From Bacillota bacterium (GTDB lineage: Bacteria > Bacillota > UBA4882 > UBA8346): a stretch of DNA of 64,000 nt. This document shows positions 51,900-60,670 of the stretch, piece after piece. Each line of letters starts with the position of its first letter. Positions within the stretch are counted from its first letter, which is position 1. The stretch covers positions 1 through 64,000 of the forward strand of contig JAEYRX010000071.1 in NCBI GenBank assembly GCA_023435225.1. The letters are read 5' to 3'. The translations under genes were made by a program, and so were the position numbers. The notes under the pieces were generated by a model that saw nothing but the letters and a program-made list of their open reading frames with translations, did no database searches and had not been told where the DNA came from.

Positions 51900-52165
51900 A
51901 GGATACTTATGGAGGGGAGTTCAACAATATGACAAGAAGCTTGGGTGAATAAAGAGATTAAGGAGTTCCTCAAGGATTGTGAAACAATTTTCACTTCTCA
52001 GCAGGGTTTATTCATAAATTGTTGCATTAAGCTGGATTTTTGCAATGTAATTTGTAAAAAAAAGCTTGTCCCAGATTGTTTATCGTGAAACAATTCAGCA
52101 AATATTTGGAAAAACACAGGTAAAAAGATAAAAAAATTATCTTTAAACATTGCACTTAAAAAAGC
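51900..52165. other. AT-rich intergenic region with small stems
   Basis: No supported gene. An AAAGATAA/TTATCTTT stem with A-rich loop lies near 52125-52146 and a second weak pair near 52016-52050. A minus-strand open frame (51998-52249) runs into the family A repeat and lacks a ribosome site. Confidence 0.4.
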
Positions 52166-52171
52166 TGATTT

Positions 52172-52276
52172 TAGGGAAGCGCTGAGTAATCCGATTTTGT
52201 GCGAGCAAATATGCGGTATTAGACATTTTGCGAAGCACAAAATCGTCACTTATTCAATTAATCAGCGCTTCCTTAG
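52172..52276. repeat. family A palindromic repeat, copy 2 (plus orientation)
   Basis: Same 105-bp element as at 37117-37221, with GAGTAAT in place of GATTAAT in the left outer arm. It lies between spoVB and the ABC importer genes. Confidence 0.92.
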
Positions 52277-52411
52277 AATCGCTCACCTCCTTTATGCCTA
52301 TAGCATAGAATACATCAGAAACATAGGAACCAGTCAAAAGCTAATGTCCAAAATTCATATCAGCATTGGGCATTAGATTTTAGACTCATAGCTTTTTAAG
52401 GAGGGGGAATA

Positions 52412-53410
52412 GTGTTAAAAAGAATTATTATTACGGGGTTGCTCTTATTGCTGATAGCTGGAAACATAGTTTGGGGCGTTAATCGATCGTTGGAGAAGAT
52501 ACGGCTATCAGAGACGGTCAGGTCGGTTTTTTATGCTCCACAATATGTAGCGATTAATAAAGGTTTTTTTAAAGATGAGGGAATAGGTATCGAACTTTCG
52601 ACAGCTTGGGGCTCCGACAAGGGTGCTGCCGCACTGATTTCCGGCAGTGTAGAGTTTTCTTTGATTGGACCGGAAGCAGCAGTGTATGTCTATAATCAAG
52701 GAGCCGGCGACTATTTAGTGGCTTTTGCTCAGTTAACCAAAGGTGACGGTTCCTTTTTGATGGCCCGGAACCCAATGCCCGATTTTACCTGGCTAGATGT
52801 AAAAGGTAAAACTATAATTGGCGGTCGAAAAGGTGGAGTCCCGGAAATGGTGCTGGAATTTGTACTCCGGGAAAACGGTATGACTCCGGAGAAAGATGTC
52901 AATATTCTTAAGAATATTCAATTTACAGCTACTGCCGGCGCTTTTAAGAGTGGAGTTGGCGATTTTGTAGCCCTATTTGAACCGACGGTATCAGTAATCG
53001 AGAAGGAAGGGTTTGGTTTCGTGGTGGCCTCTTACCGGGTTGCTGCCGGAGTAATCCCTTATACCGCCTATCATGCCAGAAAGAATTATCTAAATAAAAA
53101 CCCCAAAATGATTCAACGTTTTACCAATGCTGTTTACCGGGGGCAAATCTGGGTTCAAAACCATACAGCCGAGCAAATTGCTGATACGGTCGGCAACTTT
53201 TTCCCCGATATTGAGAGAGATATTTTAATCCGTTCAATTAGGCGGTATCAAGCTCAAGATACCTGGGCTCAGAATCCAATCTTGACAAAATCGGCTTTTA
53301 ACCGGTTGCAGGAGATAATTTATTCCGCCGGTGAACTTAGTAAAAAAGTTCCTTACGAAGCCATGGTCAATACCAAGTTTGCAGTTCAAGCTATTAAGGA
53401 TGTCCAATAA
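52412..53410 (+). CDS. ABC transporter substrate-binding protein (SsuA/ThiY/NMT1-like)
   Basis: Start GTG 52412 after GGAGGGGG. 332 residues: N-terminal hydrophobic segment (about 5-22) with no lipobox cysteine, then 'VFYAPQYVAINKGFFKDEGIGIEL', 'DLKGK'-type turn 'WLDVKGKTIIGGRKGG', the NMT1/SsuA pattern. Family ligands include alkanesulfonates, taurine, nitrate and thiamine precursors. It is probably anchored by its uncleaved N-terminus. First gene of a complete three-gene importer. Confidence 0.9.
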   Translation: MLKRIIITGLLLLLIAGNIVWGVNRSLEKIRLSETVRSVFYAPQYVAINKGFFKDEGIGIELSTAWGSDKGAAALISGSVEFSLIGPEAAVYVYNQGAGDYLVAFAQLTKGDGSFLMARNPMPDFTWLDVKGKTIIGGRKGGVPEMVLEFVLRENGMTPEKDVNILKNIQFTATAGAFKSGVGDFVALFEPTVSVIEKEGFGFVVASYRVAAGVIPYTAYHARKNYLNKNPKMIQRFTNAVYRGQIWVQNHTAEQIADTVGNFFPDIERDILIRSIRRYQAQDTWAQNPILTKSAFNRLQEIIYSAGELSKKVPYEAMVNTKFAVQAIKDVQ

Positions 53411-53440
53411 AGAAGAATATTTACAGGGGGTAATCCAATC

Positions 53441-54217
53441 TTGAATAAAGTGGAGTTATCCGGGGTAGGAATGACCTATGTCAATAAGTTAGGGGAAACA
53501 AGGGCCTTGAGTTCAATTGACCTTCAAATTAAGTCCGAAGAATTCGTGTCGTTAATTGGACCTAGCGGCTGTGGAAAGAGTACAATTCTATCATTGATTG
53601 CCGGACTACTTTTTCCGTCAAAGGGAAGAGTTTTAATTTACGGTACGGAGGTCCAAGGAACTTCTCCGAAAGTTGGTTATATGCTTCAACATGATCATTT
53701 GTTTGAATGGCGAAATATAAAAACCAATACATTCCTCGGCCTGGAAGTAAGGGGATTGATGGATAAAAAGCACAAAGTTAATGCCATAGCAATGCTGGAG
53801 CGTTATGGGTTAGGAAACTTTTTAAACCGTTATCCTTCTGAGCTTTCAGGTGGAATGAGACAACGGGCCGCTTTAGCCCGGACTTTAGTCTTGGAACCGG
53901 AAATCTTGCTCCTGGATGAACCATTTTCAGCGTTGGATTATCAGACACGGCTTAACTTGGAGGAAGAAGTAGCAACTATATTAAAACAGGAAAAAAAGAC
54001 GGTAATATTAGTTACTCATGATATATCCGAAGCAATCGCCATGTCCGATCGAATTTTGGTTCTCTCTCCCAGACCGGCAGTTATTAAATCGGAATATTTG
54101 ATTAATTTAACCGGAAAAGGCGGCTCACCCTTTGCGGGCCGCCAAGCTCCGGAGTTTCGTCAGTATTTTAAAGAAATATGGAATGACCTGGAGGTGGGCC
54201 ATGAACAGATTGGCTAA
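53441..54217 (+). CDS. ABC transporter ATP-binding protein (SsuB/TauB type)
   Basis: Start TTG 53441, after GGGGG. 258 residues: Walker A GPSGCGKST, Q-loop 'YMLQHDHLFEWRNIKTN', signature LSGGMRQRAALARTL, Walker B ILLLDEPFSALD and the H-loop 'VTHDISEAIAMSDRI'. Energises the importer with the neighbouring permease, whose gene overlaps the 3' end by 17 bp. Confidence 0.94.
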   Translation: MNKVELSGVGMTYVNKLGETRALSSIDLQIKSEEFVSLIGPSGCGKSTILSLIAGLLFPSKGRVLIYGTEVQGTSPKVGYMLQHDHLFEWRNIKTNTFLGLEVRGLMDKKHKVNAIAMLERYGLGNFLNRYPSELSGGMRQRAALARTLVLEPEILLLDEPFSALDYQTRLNLEEEVATILKQEKKTVILVTHDISEAIAMSDRILVLSPRPAVIKSEYLINLTGKGGSPFAGRQAPEFRQYFKEIWNDLEVGHEQIG

Positions 54218-55055
54218 AACGACTGATTTAAATTGGTGGGAAAAGTGGTTAAGCCGAGGAGCGGTTTCCGATAGTCATGGCTTTTTTTTACGAAAAATGC
54301 GATCCAGAGAGATTATGGTTCGTTTTTATCAACTTTTGATTTTAGCGGTATTCATTATTTTTTGGGAAGTAGGTTCCAACTTCCACTGGATCGACCCCTT
54401 TATAACCAGTCAACCTAGTAAAATAGCGGCAACTATCGCCAATCTGTTTCATTCCGGAAAGTTATGGACCCATATAGGTACAACTGTGGGGGAAACCACT
54501 TTCGGGTTTTTCACCGGAACAGTGGGAGGAACTTTGATCGCCATATTGCTGTGGTGGTCTAAAACTGTGGCTGATGTATTGGAACCTTACATAGTGATTT
54601 TAAATAGTATTCCCAAAGTAGCTTTAGGTCCCATCTTTATTGTTTGGTTAGGGAGTGGAACCCCGGCAATCATCGCAATGGCTTTGGCTATTTCGATCAT
54701 TGTAACTATTATGATGGTGTTTCATGGCTTTAATGAAATCAACCCGGATAAAATTAAATTAATGAATAGCTTTGGAGCCTCCCGTAGGCAGATATTATTT
54801 AAAGTTACTTTACCGGCTTCGGTGCCGACTATTATTGCTTCATTAAAGGTAAATCTGGGTTTATCATTAGTCGGAACCATAGTGGGAGAATTTTTAGTAT
54901 CTAAAGAAGGGTTAGGATACTTAATTATTTATGGCGGGCAAGTTTTCAATATGGCGTTGGTGATGGCCAGCGTATTGATTCTCTGCGTAGTAGCGGCTGT
55001 TTTATATTACTTGGTAACAATATTGGAGAAAAAAGTATTGAAGTGGAAAAGTTGA
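54201..55055 (+). CDS. ABC transporter permease (SsuC/TauC type)
   Basis: The start is ATG 54201, preceded by GGAGGTGG inside the ATPase gene; an in-frame ATG at 54132 has no such site. 284 residues, six membrane segments, and the EAA loop 'MNSFGASRRQILFKVTLPASVPTIIASL'. It forms the channel of the importer. Confidence 0.93.
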   Translation: MNRLAKTTDLNWWEKWLSRGAVSDSHGFFLRKMRSREIMVRFYQLLILAVFIIFWEVGSNFHWIDPFITSQPSKIAATIANLFHSGKLWTHIGTTVGETTFGFFTGTVGGTLIAILLWWSKTVADVLEPYIVILNSIPKVALGPIFIVWLGSGTPAIIAMALAISIIVTIMMVFHGFNEINPDKIKLMNSFGASRRQILFKVTLPASVPTIIASLKVNLGLSLVGTIVGEFLVSKEGLGYLIIYGGQVFNMALVMASVLILCVVAAVLYYLVTILEKKVLKWKS

Positions 55056-55174
55056 TTTAGTAGCAGCTAAAAAATTACTTTCCACTTTTTTCTGAAATAC
55101 TCATGAACCAATGTGTGTTTCAGAAAATATTAGTGGATGTTGTTTTTTTGCAAATACAAAAAAAGAGGTGTGGC

Positions 55175-55198
55175 TATTATTTTATAGAGCCACACCTA
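55175..55198 (-). terminator. terminator of the zinc-ribbon gene, overlapping its stop codon
   Basis: Read on the minus strand, AGGTGTGGCT pairs with AGCCACACCT, followed by CTTTTTTTG. The TAA stop codon lies in the loop. Confidence 0.85.
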
Positions 55199-55313
55199 GG
55201 AAGTATACCGGTTGAGCAACTTTTTTGTGTCTTAAGGCTGATAACTCACCACTGCAATGCGGGCAGTATACCTTATTAAAACCTACATCTTTTTTACAAT
55301 CCGGACATCTCAT
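55182..55313 (-). CDS. 43-residue zinc-ribbon protein
   Basis: Below usual length cut-offs but well supported: AAAGGAGG lies nine bases before ATG 55313, two CxxC knuckles (CPDC at 3-6, CPHC at 17-20) would bind one zinc, and a strong terminator begins in its last codons. The C-terminus is short and hydrophobic (VYFLGVAL). Such mini zinc ribbons are often of unknown role. Confidence 0.78.
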   Translation of the reverse strand: MRCPDCKKDVGFNKVYCPHCSGELSALRHKKVAQPVYFLGVAL

Positions 55314-55498
55314 TGAAAATTCCTCCTTTATTTTTTGGCTGGGACATTTTTTGTCCTGGTGTTCTATTTTTTGTCCCGCCTTCTGTTTATATTATATATC
55401 CGAGTTTTCTAAAATTCAACCGTTTTACCAAATAGTAACATAATATATACATTTATTAACTTTTAAAGGGTTTTACTACAATATATAGGGTGATAGCA

Positions 55499-55569
55499 TG
55501 TCTTGAAATCGATATATGGAGATCCTAGCCGACAAGCCTCGATAGCATTTTTAGATAGACTCCAAGACA
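55499..55569 (+). other. possible structured RNA or DNA element
   Basis: TGTCTTG (55499-55505) can pair with CAAGACA (55563-55569) and, inside it, ATCGA (55508-55512) with TCGAT (55539-55543). It lies in the 900-bp gene-free stretch 55314-56214, which otherwise holds one family B and one family A element. Confidence 0.3.
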
Positions 55570-55754
55570 CCGAGAAGAAATTTATAATAAATTACGTTGA
55601 GTCTCTTACCTCTGTGGCATTATGATTATCCACCCGCATTCCAAAAATAATTGAAAATATTTATTAGTTTTATGGTAATATTTTAAATGACTAAAATTAA
55701 CAGGAACTGAACAGGGTTTCGAATCGTTAAGATGTAATAGTATTTTTAATAGGT

Positions 55755-55922
55755 AAGGGAGTTTCATAATTACCTTAATCTAATTTCAACTACAATAAAA
55801 GAAGCTATCGATGCTTGTCGATTTACATCAATTCGTAATAAAAATTGCGAAGGATATTGATGTAAACAACCATATAGTGATTGTAGCTGAATGTCAAAAC
55901 TCTTAATTGTGAAAATCCCTCA
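55755..55922. repeat. family B palindromic element, longest copy (plus orientation)
   Basis: Ends AAGGGAGTTTCATAATTACC and AATTGTGAAAATCCCTC. The centre is extended relative to the other copies by a hairpin TTTACATCAAT/ATTGATGTAAA and the sequence AACCATATAGTGA, both also present at 63666-63792. Confidence 0.85.
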
Positions 55923-56037
55923 GGTAATAAAAAAATTATGATAATTTAAACAGGATAACCATAATAATTTTTGACTAAAATGTTTGTAATGACCATTACT
56001 GATTTATCAGTATCGTTTGTTTAGTTTAAGTTTTATC

Positions 56038-56142
56038 TAAGGAAGCGCTGATTAATCCGATTTTGTGCAAGCAAATATGCGGTATTAGGCATTTTACGAA
56101 GCGCAAAATCGTCACTTATTCAATTAATCAGCGCTTCCCTAA
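56038..56142. repeat. family A palindromic repeat, copy 3 (plus orientation)
   Basis: Full-length copy upstream of the second PBP gene. It differs from copy 2 at only a few positions. Confidence 0.92.
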
Positions 56143-56214
56143 AGCATTATTAGACTTGCTACTCTTTGAAACAAAAAAAGATTATGTACTCATCTTTAAA
56201 CTGGAGATGATTAA

Positions 56215-58344
56215 TTGAAACGTAAAGTTGTGATTGGATTAATAGTTTTTGTATTTTGTTCGGTAATTGTCTTTGGAGCCGTGCTTACTAAAGATATGCG
56301 TCAAAAACTGGAGAATATCAGCATGGCATCAGCGGTTTATGACCGGAATGACCGATTGATCGGTAATCTTTATTATTATAACCGGATTTGGGTGCCGCTG
56401 TCCAAAATCCCTACTAATCTGCAAAATGCGGTAGTTGCTATCGAGGATTCCCGCTTTTATCAGCATAATGGGATTGATCTACGGGGAATGACCAGGGCGG
56501 TAATTCGCGATCTTATACCCGGCGGCGGGATGGAGGGCGGTAGTACTATTACTCAACAACTGGCCAAAATTGCCTTGCTTTCTTCAGAACGGACTCTTAC
56601 ACGTAAAATCCAGGATATAACCTATGCCCTTGAGATTGAGAAAACTTATACTAAAAAAGAGATTTTAGAGCTCTATTTGAACAGTATTTATCTGGCCCAT
56701 GGAAATGCCGGAGTTGAGGCAGCTGCCCGATTTTATTTTGGAAAACCGGTATCCAAGTTAAATCTTGAGGAATCAGCATTGGTCGCGGGAATTATTCAGA
56801 GCCCGGAGAATTATTCACCGGTTAAACATCCAAAAACGGCTAAAGAGCGCCGGAATATAGTACTCAAACGGATGCTGGATTTAAAGTATATTACAAAGTC
56901 TCAATACAAAATTGCTACCGCTAGGAGTGTTAAAATTGCCAAACGAACCGAAGTAGCTTCTGTCGGCGCTTACTTTTTGGACTATATCCGTCAGTATCTT
57001 ATCACCCACGAAAATTATACTGAAGAACAATTGCGATACGGTGGCTATAAAATTTATACTACTTTAGACTTAAATTGTCAGCAGGAAGCTGAACGGGCAA
57101 TGCTTTCAGTGCCACATGTTCCAGCTAAAGCGCAACCACAGGCGGCCATGGTAACTCTTGATCCGCGAACCGGTGAAATTTTAGCGATGGTAGGCGGACG
57201 TGATTATGGACATAGTCAGTATAACAGAAGTATTAAATCATATCGGCAGCCTGGTTCGGCTGTAAAACCTTTTGTTTATGCCACCGCTTTGGATAACGGC
57301 TTTACAGCTGCTTCGATATTTGAAGATAAACCGTTATCAATTATTCTACCGAATGGTACGCAATATAATCCGGAAAATTATGATCGTCAGTATAGGGGTA
57401 AAATAACCTTACGTGAAGCCTTAAAGCAATCGGTTAATTCAGTGACGGTTCAGTTGTTGCAAGAAGTTGGTGTTGATAAGGTTGTCAAACAGATGGAGCA
57501 GATGGGGATTAATAGTTTGGTCAAAAGTGGGAAAAACAATGACCTAAATTTAGCTCCTATTGCCTTGGGCGGGTTGACTAAAGGGGTTACACCTTTGGAA
57601 TTGGCGGCTTCATATACACCTTTTGCCAATGGCGGCATATATAGCAAACCGGTAGCGCTTCTAAAGATTACGGATCGGCATGGGAATCTCTTAAAAGAAT
57701 ATACGATTGAATTGAATAGTGAACCGGTCTTATCGCCACAGACCGCTTATATTATGACTTCAATGATGAAGGACGTCGTTAACAACGGAACAGGATGGCG
57801 GGCCAAGCTTCCGGATCGACCGGCTGCCGGAAAGACAGGTACTTCCAGTGATTATACCAATGCCTGGTTTGTCGGATATACCCCCGATCTTTTAACTACC
57901 ATTTGGATTGGTAATGATCGTCAGGATCGACCTATGCAATATAAAACCGGCAATATCGGTAGTGCAACAACAGCCGAAATATGGGGAGTTTATATGAGAA
58001 AGATTACCGCTAACCGTCCGGTTTTGGATTTCCCGGAACCACCGGGTATCATATGGGCTGATGTAAACCCCGATAACGGTCAGGCGGTCCTGGGCTGGAC
58101 CGGAAATGGAGCTTATAAAGAAGTCTTTAAGGAAGATAATGTACCCCAAAGTACGTCTTATAAGATCTGGCGTTGGTTTTTCCATGGGAAGAAAAGTGAA
58201 CAGAAACCATCCGGATTCGATTCAATCGATCAGACCGATTCAACCGAGACTCCGGAGTCACAGCCGGGTGATGATCAGTCGACTCAATCGGCGCCGGAGG
58301 ATAAAGACCAAACTACGGATCCATTAAGTGACCTTAACTGGTGA
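56215..58344 (+). CDS. class A penicillin-binding protein (PBP1A-type), copy 2
   Basis: Start TTG 56215, after GGAGATGA. 709 residues: N-terminal anchor (about 5-25), GT51 motifs EDSRFYQHNGIDLRG and EGGSTITQQLAK, transpeptidase motifs RQPGSAVKPFVYA, SVNS and AGKTGTSSD. Compared with the first copy it has about 90 more residues at the C-terminus: a Ser/Thr/Gln/Asp-rich tail from about residue 650. The two enzymes may serve growth and sporulation respectively. A terminator follows. Confidence 0.95.
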   Translation: MKRKVVIGLIVFVFCSVIVFGAVLTKDMRQKLENISMASAVYDRNDRLIGNLYYYNRIWVPLSKIPTNLQNAVVAIEDSRFYQHNGIDLRGMTRAVIRDLIPGGGMEGGSTITQQLAKIALLSSERTLTRKIQDITYALEIEKTYTKKEILELYLNSIYLAHGNAGVEAAARFYFGKPVSKLNLEESALVAGIIQSPENYSPVKHPKTAKERRNIVLKRMLDLKYITKSQYKIATARSVKIAKRTEVASVGAYFLDYIRQYLITHENYTEEQLRYGGYKIYTTLDLNCQQEAERAMLSVPHVPAKAQPQAAMVTLDPRTGEILAMVGGRDYGHSQYNRSIKSYRQPGSAVKPFVYATALDNGFTAASIFEDKPLSIILPNGTQYNPENYDRQYRGKITLREALKQSVNSVTVQLLQEVGVDKVVKQMEQMGINSLVKSGKNNDLNLAPIALGGLTKGVTPLELAASYTPFANGGIYSKPVALLKITDRHGNLLKEYTIELNSEPVLSPQTAYIMTSMMKDVVNNGTGWRAKLPDRPAAGKTGTSSDYTNAWFVGYTPDLLTTIWIGNDRQDRPMQYKTGNIGSATTAEIWGVYMRKITANRPVLDFPEPPGIIWADVNPDNGQAVLGWTGNGAYKEVFKEDNVPQSTSYKIWRWFFHGKKSEQKPSGFDSIDQTDSTETPESQPGDDQSTQSAPEDKDQTTDPLSDLNW

Positions 58345-58355
58345 ACTAAGAAGCT

Positions 58356-58395
58356 CCCCTTATCTCTGAACAAGAATAAGGGGATTTTTATTTTT
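58356..58395 (+). terminator. intrinsic terminator after the second PBP gene
   Basis: CCCCTTAT/ATAAGGGG stem with a 12-nt loop, then ATTTTTATTTTT. Confidence 0.82.
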
Positions 58396-58558
58396 AGATT
58401 ATACGGTATAATTAAATAGGAGCCAATTGATTAGAAGCCAAGAGTGGAAGCGAAGCTCCGTGGTCTTGTATTGATTCTTTTTGAGGGCGGAAATATTTTA
58501 CCATATTTCACCGGCTCTGACTCCTGTCTCCTGATTACTATAGGCCCTATATTATTCT

Positions 58559-58677
58559 AAGGGAGTTTCATAATTACCTTAATTGAGTTTTGGATACAAT
58601 ATATAGTGGAAAACCCAGATAAAACTATCAATATATTGTATCCAGATGTTAAATTTCTTAATTATGAAAATCACTCA
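58559..58677. repeat. family B palindromic element, full copy (plus orientation)
   Basis: Ends AAGGGAGTTTCATAATTACC and TTAATTATGAAAATCACTC. The inner stem is GGATACAATATAT/ATATATTGTATCC. Together with a GACTCCTG-type word repeat (58430-58545) it fills the 362-bp gap before the pseudouridine synthase gene. Confidence 0.88.
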
Positions 58678-58706
58678 TTCTTATTTAAAGAGAGAGGTGT
58701 TCCTCT

Positions 58707-59423
58707 TTGCGTTTGGACCGTTTTTTAGCCAACATGGGCTGCGGTAGCCGGAGTGAGGTGAAACAGTTGATTCGTTCCGGTAAGGTGGCTGTTAATGATC
58801 GAATAATACGGGATGATGCTTATCAAGTATTTGAGAATAAAGATCAAATTTACTTTGAAGGCCGATTAATAGCTTACCGGCAATATATTTATTTAATGCT
58901 AAATAAACCGGCCGGAGTTATTTCAGCTACAGATGATCTGAAAGAGCGAACGGTTCTGGACTTGATAGATCCTAAGTATTACAACAAAGGGGTATTCCCG
59001 GTCGGAAGATTGGATAAGGATACCGAAGGATTATTATTATTAACTAATGACGGCGAGTTGGGACATAAGTTACTTTCACCAAAAAAACATGTTCCTAAGC
59101 AGTATTTCGCTAAGGTTGAAGGTGAAATTATTCCTGAAGAGTTCCAATCATTTAAGGACGGAGTGACCCTTGATGATGGATACCGTTGTTTGCCGGCGGA
59201 ATTAGAACTGTTGAAATCAGGAACTCCTAATGAGGTTTTAATCACCATTCATGAAGGGAAATTTCATCAGATCAAACGGATGTTTCAAGCGCTGAGCAAG
59301 AAGGTTGTTTATTTAAAAAGATTGTCTATGGGAGGATTAAAACTTGACCCCGATTTAAATCCGGGCGAATACCGGGAATTGACTGATTACGAAGTGGGGA
59401 AATTAATGAACGGTAACAGTTGA
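58707..59423 (+). CDS. RsuA/RluB-family rRNA pseudouridine synthase
   Basis: Start TTG 58707, after AGAGAGGTG. 238 residues: an S4 RNA-binding domain (1-60, 'MRLDRFLANMGCGSRSEVKQLIRSGKV') and the catalytic domain with GRLDKDTEGLLLLTNDG, whose Asp is the active residue. It modifies a uridine in 16S or 23S rRNA. Confidence 0.94.
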   Translation: MRLDRFLANMGCGSRSEVKQLIRSGKVAVNDRIIRDDAYQVFENKDQIYFEGRLIAYRQYIYLMLNKPAGVISATDDLKERTVLDLIDPKYYNKGVFPVGRLDKDTEGLLLLTNDGELGHKLLSPKKHVPKQYFAKVEGEIIPEEFQSFKDGVTLDDGYRCLPAELELLKSGTPNEVLITIHEGKFHQIKRMFQALSKKVVYLKRLSMGGLKLDPDLNPGEYRELTDYEVGKLMNGNS

Positions 59424-59501
59424 TAGTTGACAGTTAAAGTAACCACATTAGTATAGTTAACTTATATAAGTAACTATAAACTATTAATTATTAACTATAA
59501 A

Positions 59502-59849
59502 CTAAATTCCTTTTGCCTTATTATGAATATACTTCAACACTTCCACATTTTCCACCGTAATCAGGCCATTAGTGACCATTTCTTCAAATGTTGGCAAGAG
59601 AGGGGTTATTTTGTCGGTTTGGTCAACTACTTCCACAATTAAAGGTAAATCAGTAGATAACTCCAGTAGTTTGGCTGAATGAATCCGGGAGTTTGCTCCG
59701 TAACCTAAAATTCCTCTAATAACTGTTGCTCCGGCAATTCCTTTTTCCCGGCAAAGATGGACAATTGCTTCATATAAAGGTTTACCATGCCAGTGATCGG
59801 ATTCACCGATGTAGATACGGACTAATTTAGCCGGACCGTTAAGATTCAT
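59502..59849 (-). CDS. DUF190 protein (fluoride-locus, P-II-like fold)
   Basis: The start is ATG 59849, after GGGAGG; an in-frame ATG at 59864 overlaps it. 115 residues: 'AKLVRIYIGESDHWHGKPLYEAIVHLCREKGIAGATVIRGILGYG', the DUF190 signature. It is commonly next to crcB and here follows it on the same strand after a 212-bp gap containing an inverted word repeat. Role in fluoride resistance is presumed, not proven. Confidence 0.92.
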   Translation of the reverse strand: MNLNGPAKLVRIYIGESDHWHGKPLYEAIVHLCREKGIAGATVIRGILGYGANSRIHSAKLLELSTDLPLIVEVVDQTDKITPLLPTFEEMVTNGLITVENVEVLKYIHNKAKGI

Positions 59850-59904
59850 TGCGATTCCTCCCATTTATATTTATTAGGGAAAACAAAAAAGTGATAAAAT
59901 ACAG

Positions 59905-60050
59905 AAGCCGGAATTCAGAATCCAGAATGAGATCAAAGCAAGGATTTTTAAAATTCGGAAGTCAACAAATTAGATGAATGTTCTTTTATAATAGAGACCA
60001 AAGTATCACCTAAATCTTCTGGATTCTGACTTCTAAATTCTATATTCACA
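59905..60050. repeat. inverted 'GAATCCAGAA' word repeat
   Basis: GAAGCCGGAATTCAGAATCC at the left faces TTCTGGATTCTGACTTC and AAATTCTATATTC at the right, forming a potential long hairpin in the crcB-DUF190 transcript. Confidence 0.65.
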
Positions 60051-60061
60051 AGCTTTTTAAA

Positions 60062-60433
60062 CTATATCAATTTTGCCAGGGTATTGCCCAGCCAAACGGC
60101 GATAATACCTGCCAAGGCACTTCCGAAAAGATTCAGGAAAGCTAAAAAGAATTGGCTGTCGGTAACTAGGTTGAATGTTTCATATTCGAAAGTAGAAAAA
60201 GTAGTATAAGCTCCTAAAAAGCCGACGGTAAAAAACAAACGCCACCAAGGATTAATTTCAAATTTATCAAGGGCTAGCGTCATAAAGAATGCCAAAATAA
60301 AAGCGCCGGTGATATTAATGATGAAAGTGGGAAGCGGGAAATCCGTTTTTAAGCGGGAACCTATTAAAAGTGAAATTTGGTAACGGGCAACGGCTCCAAG
60401 GAATCCGCCGCATCCTACAGCGAGTATTTTCAT
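60062..60433 (-). CDS. crcB: fluoride ion channel CrcB/Fluc
   Basis: The start is ATG 60433, with AAAGGA nine bases upstream; ATG 60451 and the frame start at 60460 are less likely. 123 residues, four membrane segments, with 'GCGGFLGAVARYQIS', 'TFIINITGAFILAF' and VGFLGAYTTFSTFEYE, where the Phe-box residues lie. It exports fluoride as a dual-topology dimer. No fluoride riboswitch pattern was found upstream. Confidence 0.95.
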   Translation of the reverse strand: MKILAVGCGGFLGAVARYQISLLIGSRLKTDFPLPTFIINITGAFILAFFMTLALDKFEINPWWRLFFTVGFLGAYTTFSTFEYETFNLVTDSQFFLAFLNLFGSALAGIIAVWLGNTLAKLI

Positions 60434-60622
60434 TAACGAGGTTCCTTTCATATATAACATTTATGTATAGCTTACCGCAATACTAAGTATTGTGTCAATG
60501 GCACGGTTATTGAGCTGTTTGCATTGTTTGTTAATTAAGACTCAGGGAAAGTATCAAAAGTCAAGAAATTCTAATAAAGGGGGTAAAAAATGAGATTGAA
60601 TCTTCATGAAAACTGTTCATAA

Positions 60623-60647
60623 AAAAAGCCCGTATAAAGGGCTTTTT
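60623..60647 (-). terminator. terminator of the coat-like gene pair
   Basis: AAAAAGCCC/GGGCTTTTT, perfect 9-bp stem with 7-nt loop, downstream of the minus-strand gene at 60671. Symmetrical, so it could work both ways. Confidence 0.85.
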
Positions 60648-60670
60648 AAACCTAAAATTCGATACATTAT

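Noticed and set aside
51998..52249. 83-codon minus-strand open frame between spoVB and the importer
   Set aside because: Part of it is read from a family A repeat, it has no ribosome site and the product has low-complexity Phe/Leu/Ser composition.
52280..52411. TPP or other riboswitch upstream of the SsuA/ThiY-like importer
   Set aside because: No CTGAGA-type element or other conserved core was found; the region is AT-rich with a GCATTA word repeat.
55225..55443. 72-codon plus-strand open frame
   Set aside because: It is antisense to the zinc-ribbon gene, which has a strong ribosome site and terminator.
60434..60600. Fluoride riboswitch upstream of crcB
   Set aside because: Looked for the crcB-motif segments on the minus strand and saw none; only a TTGACA-like promoter is present.
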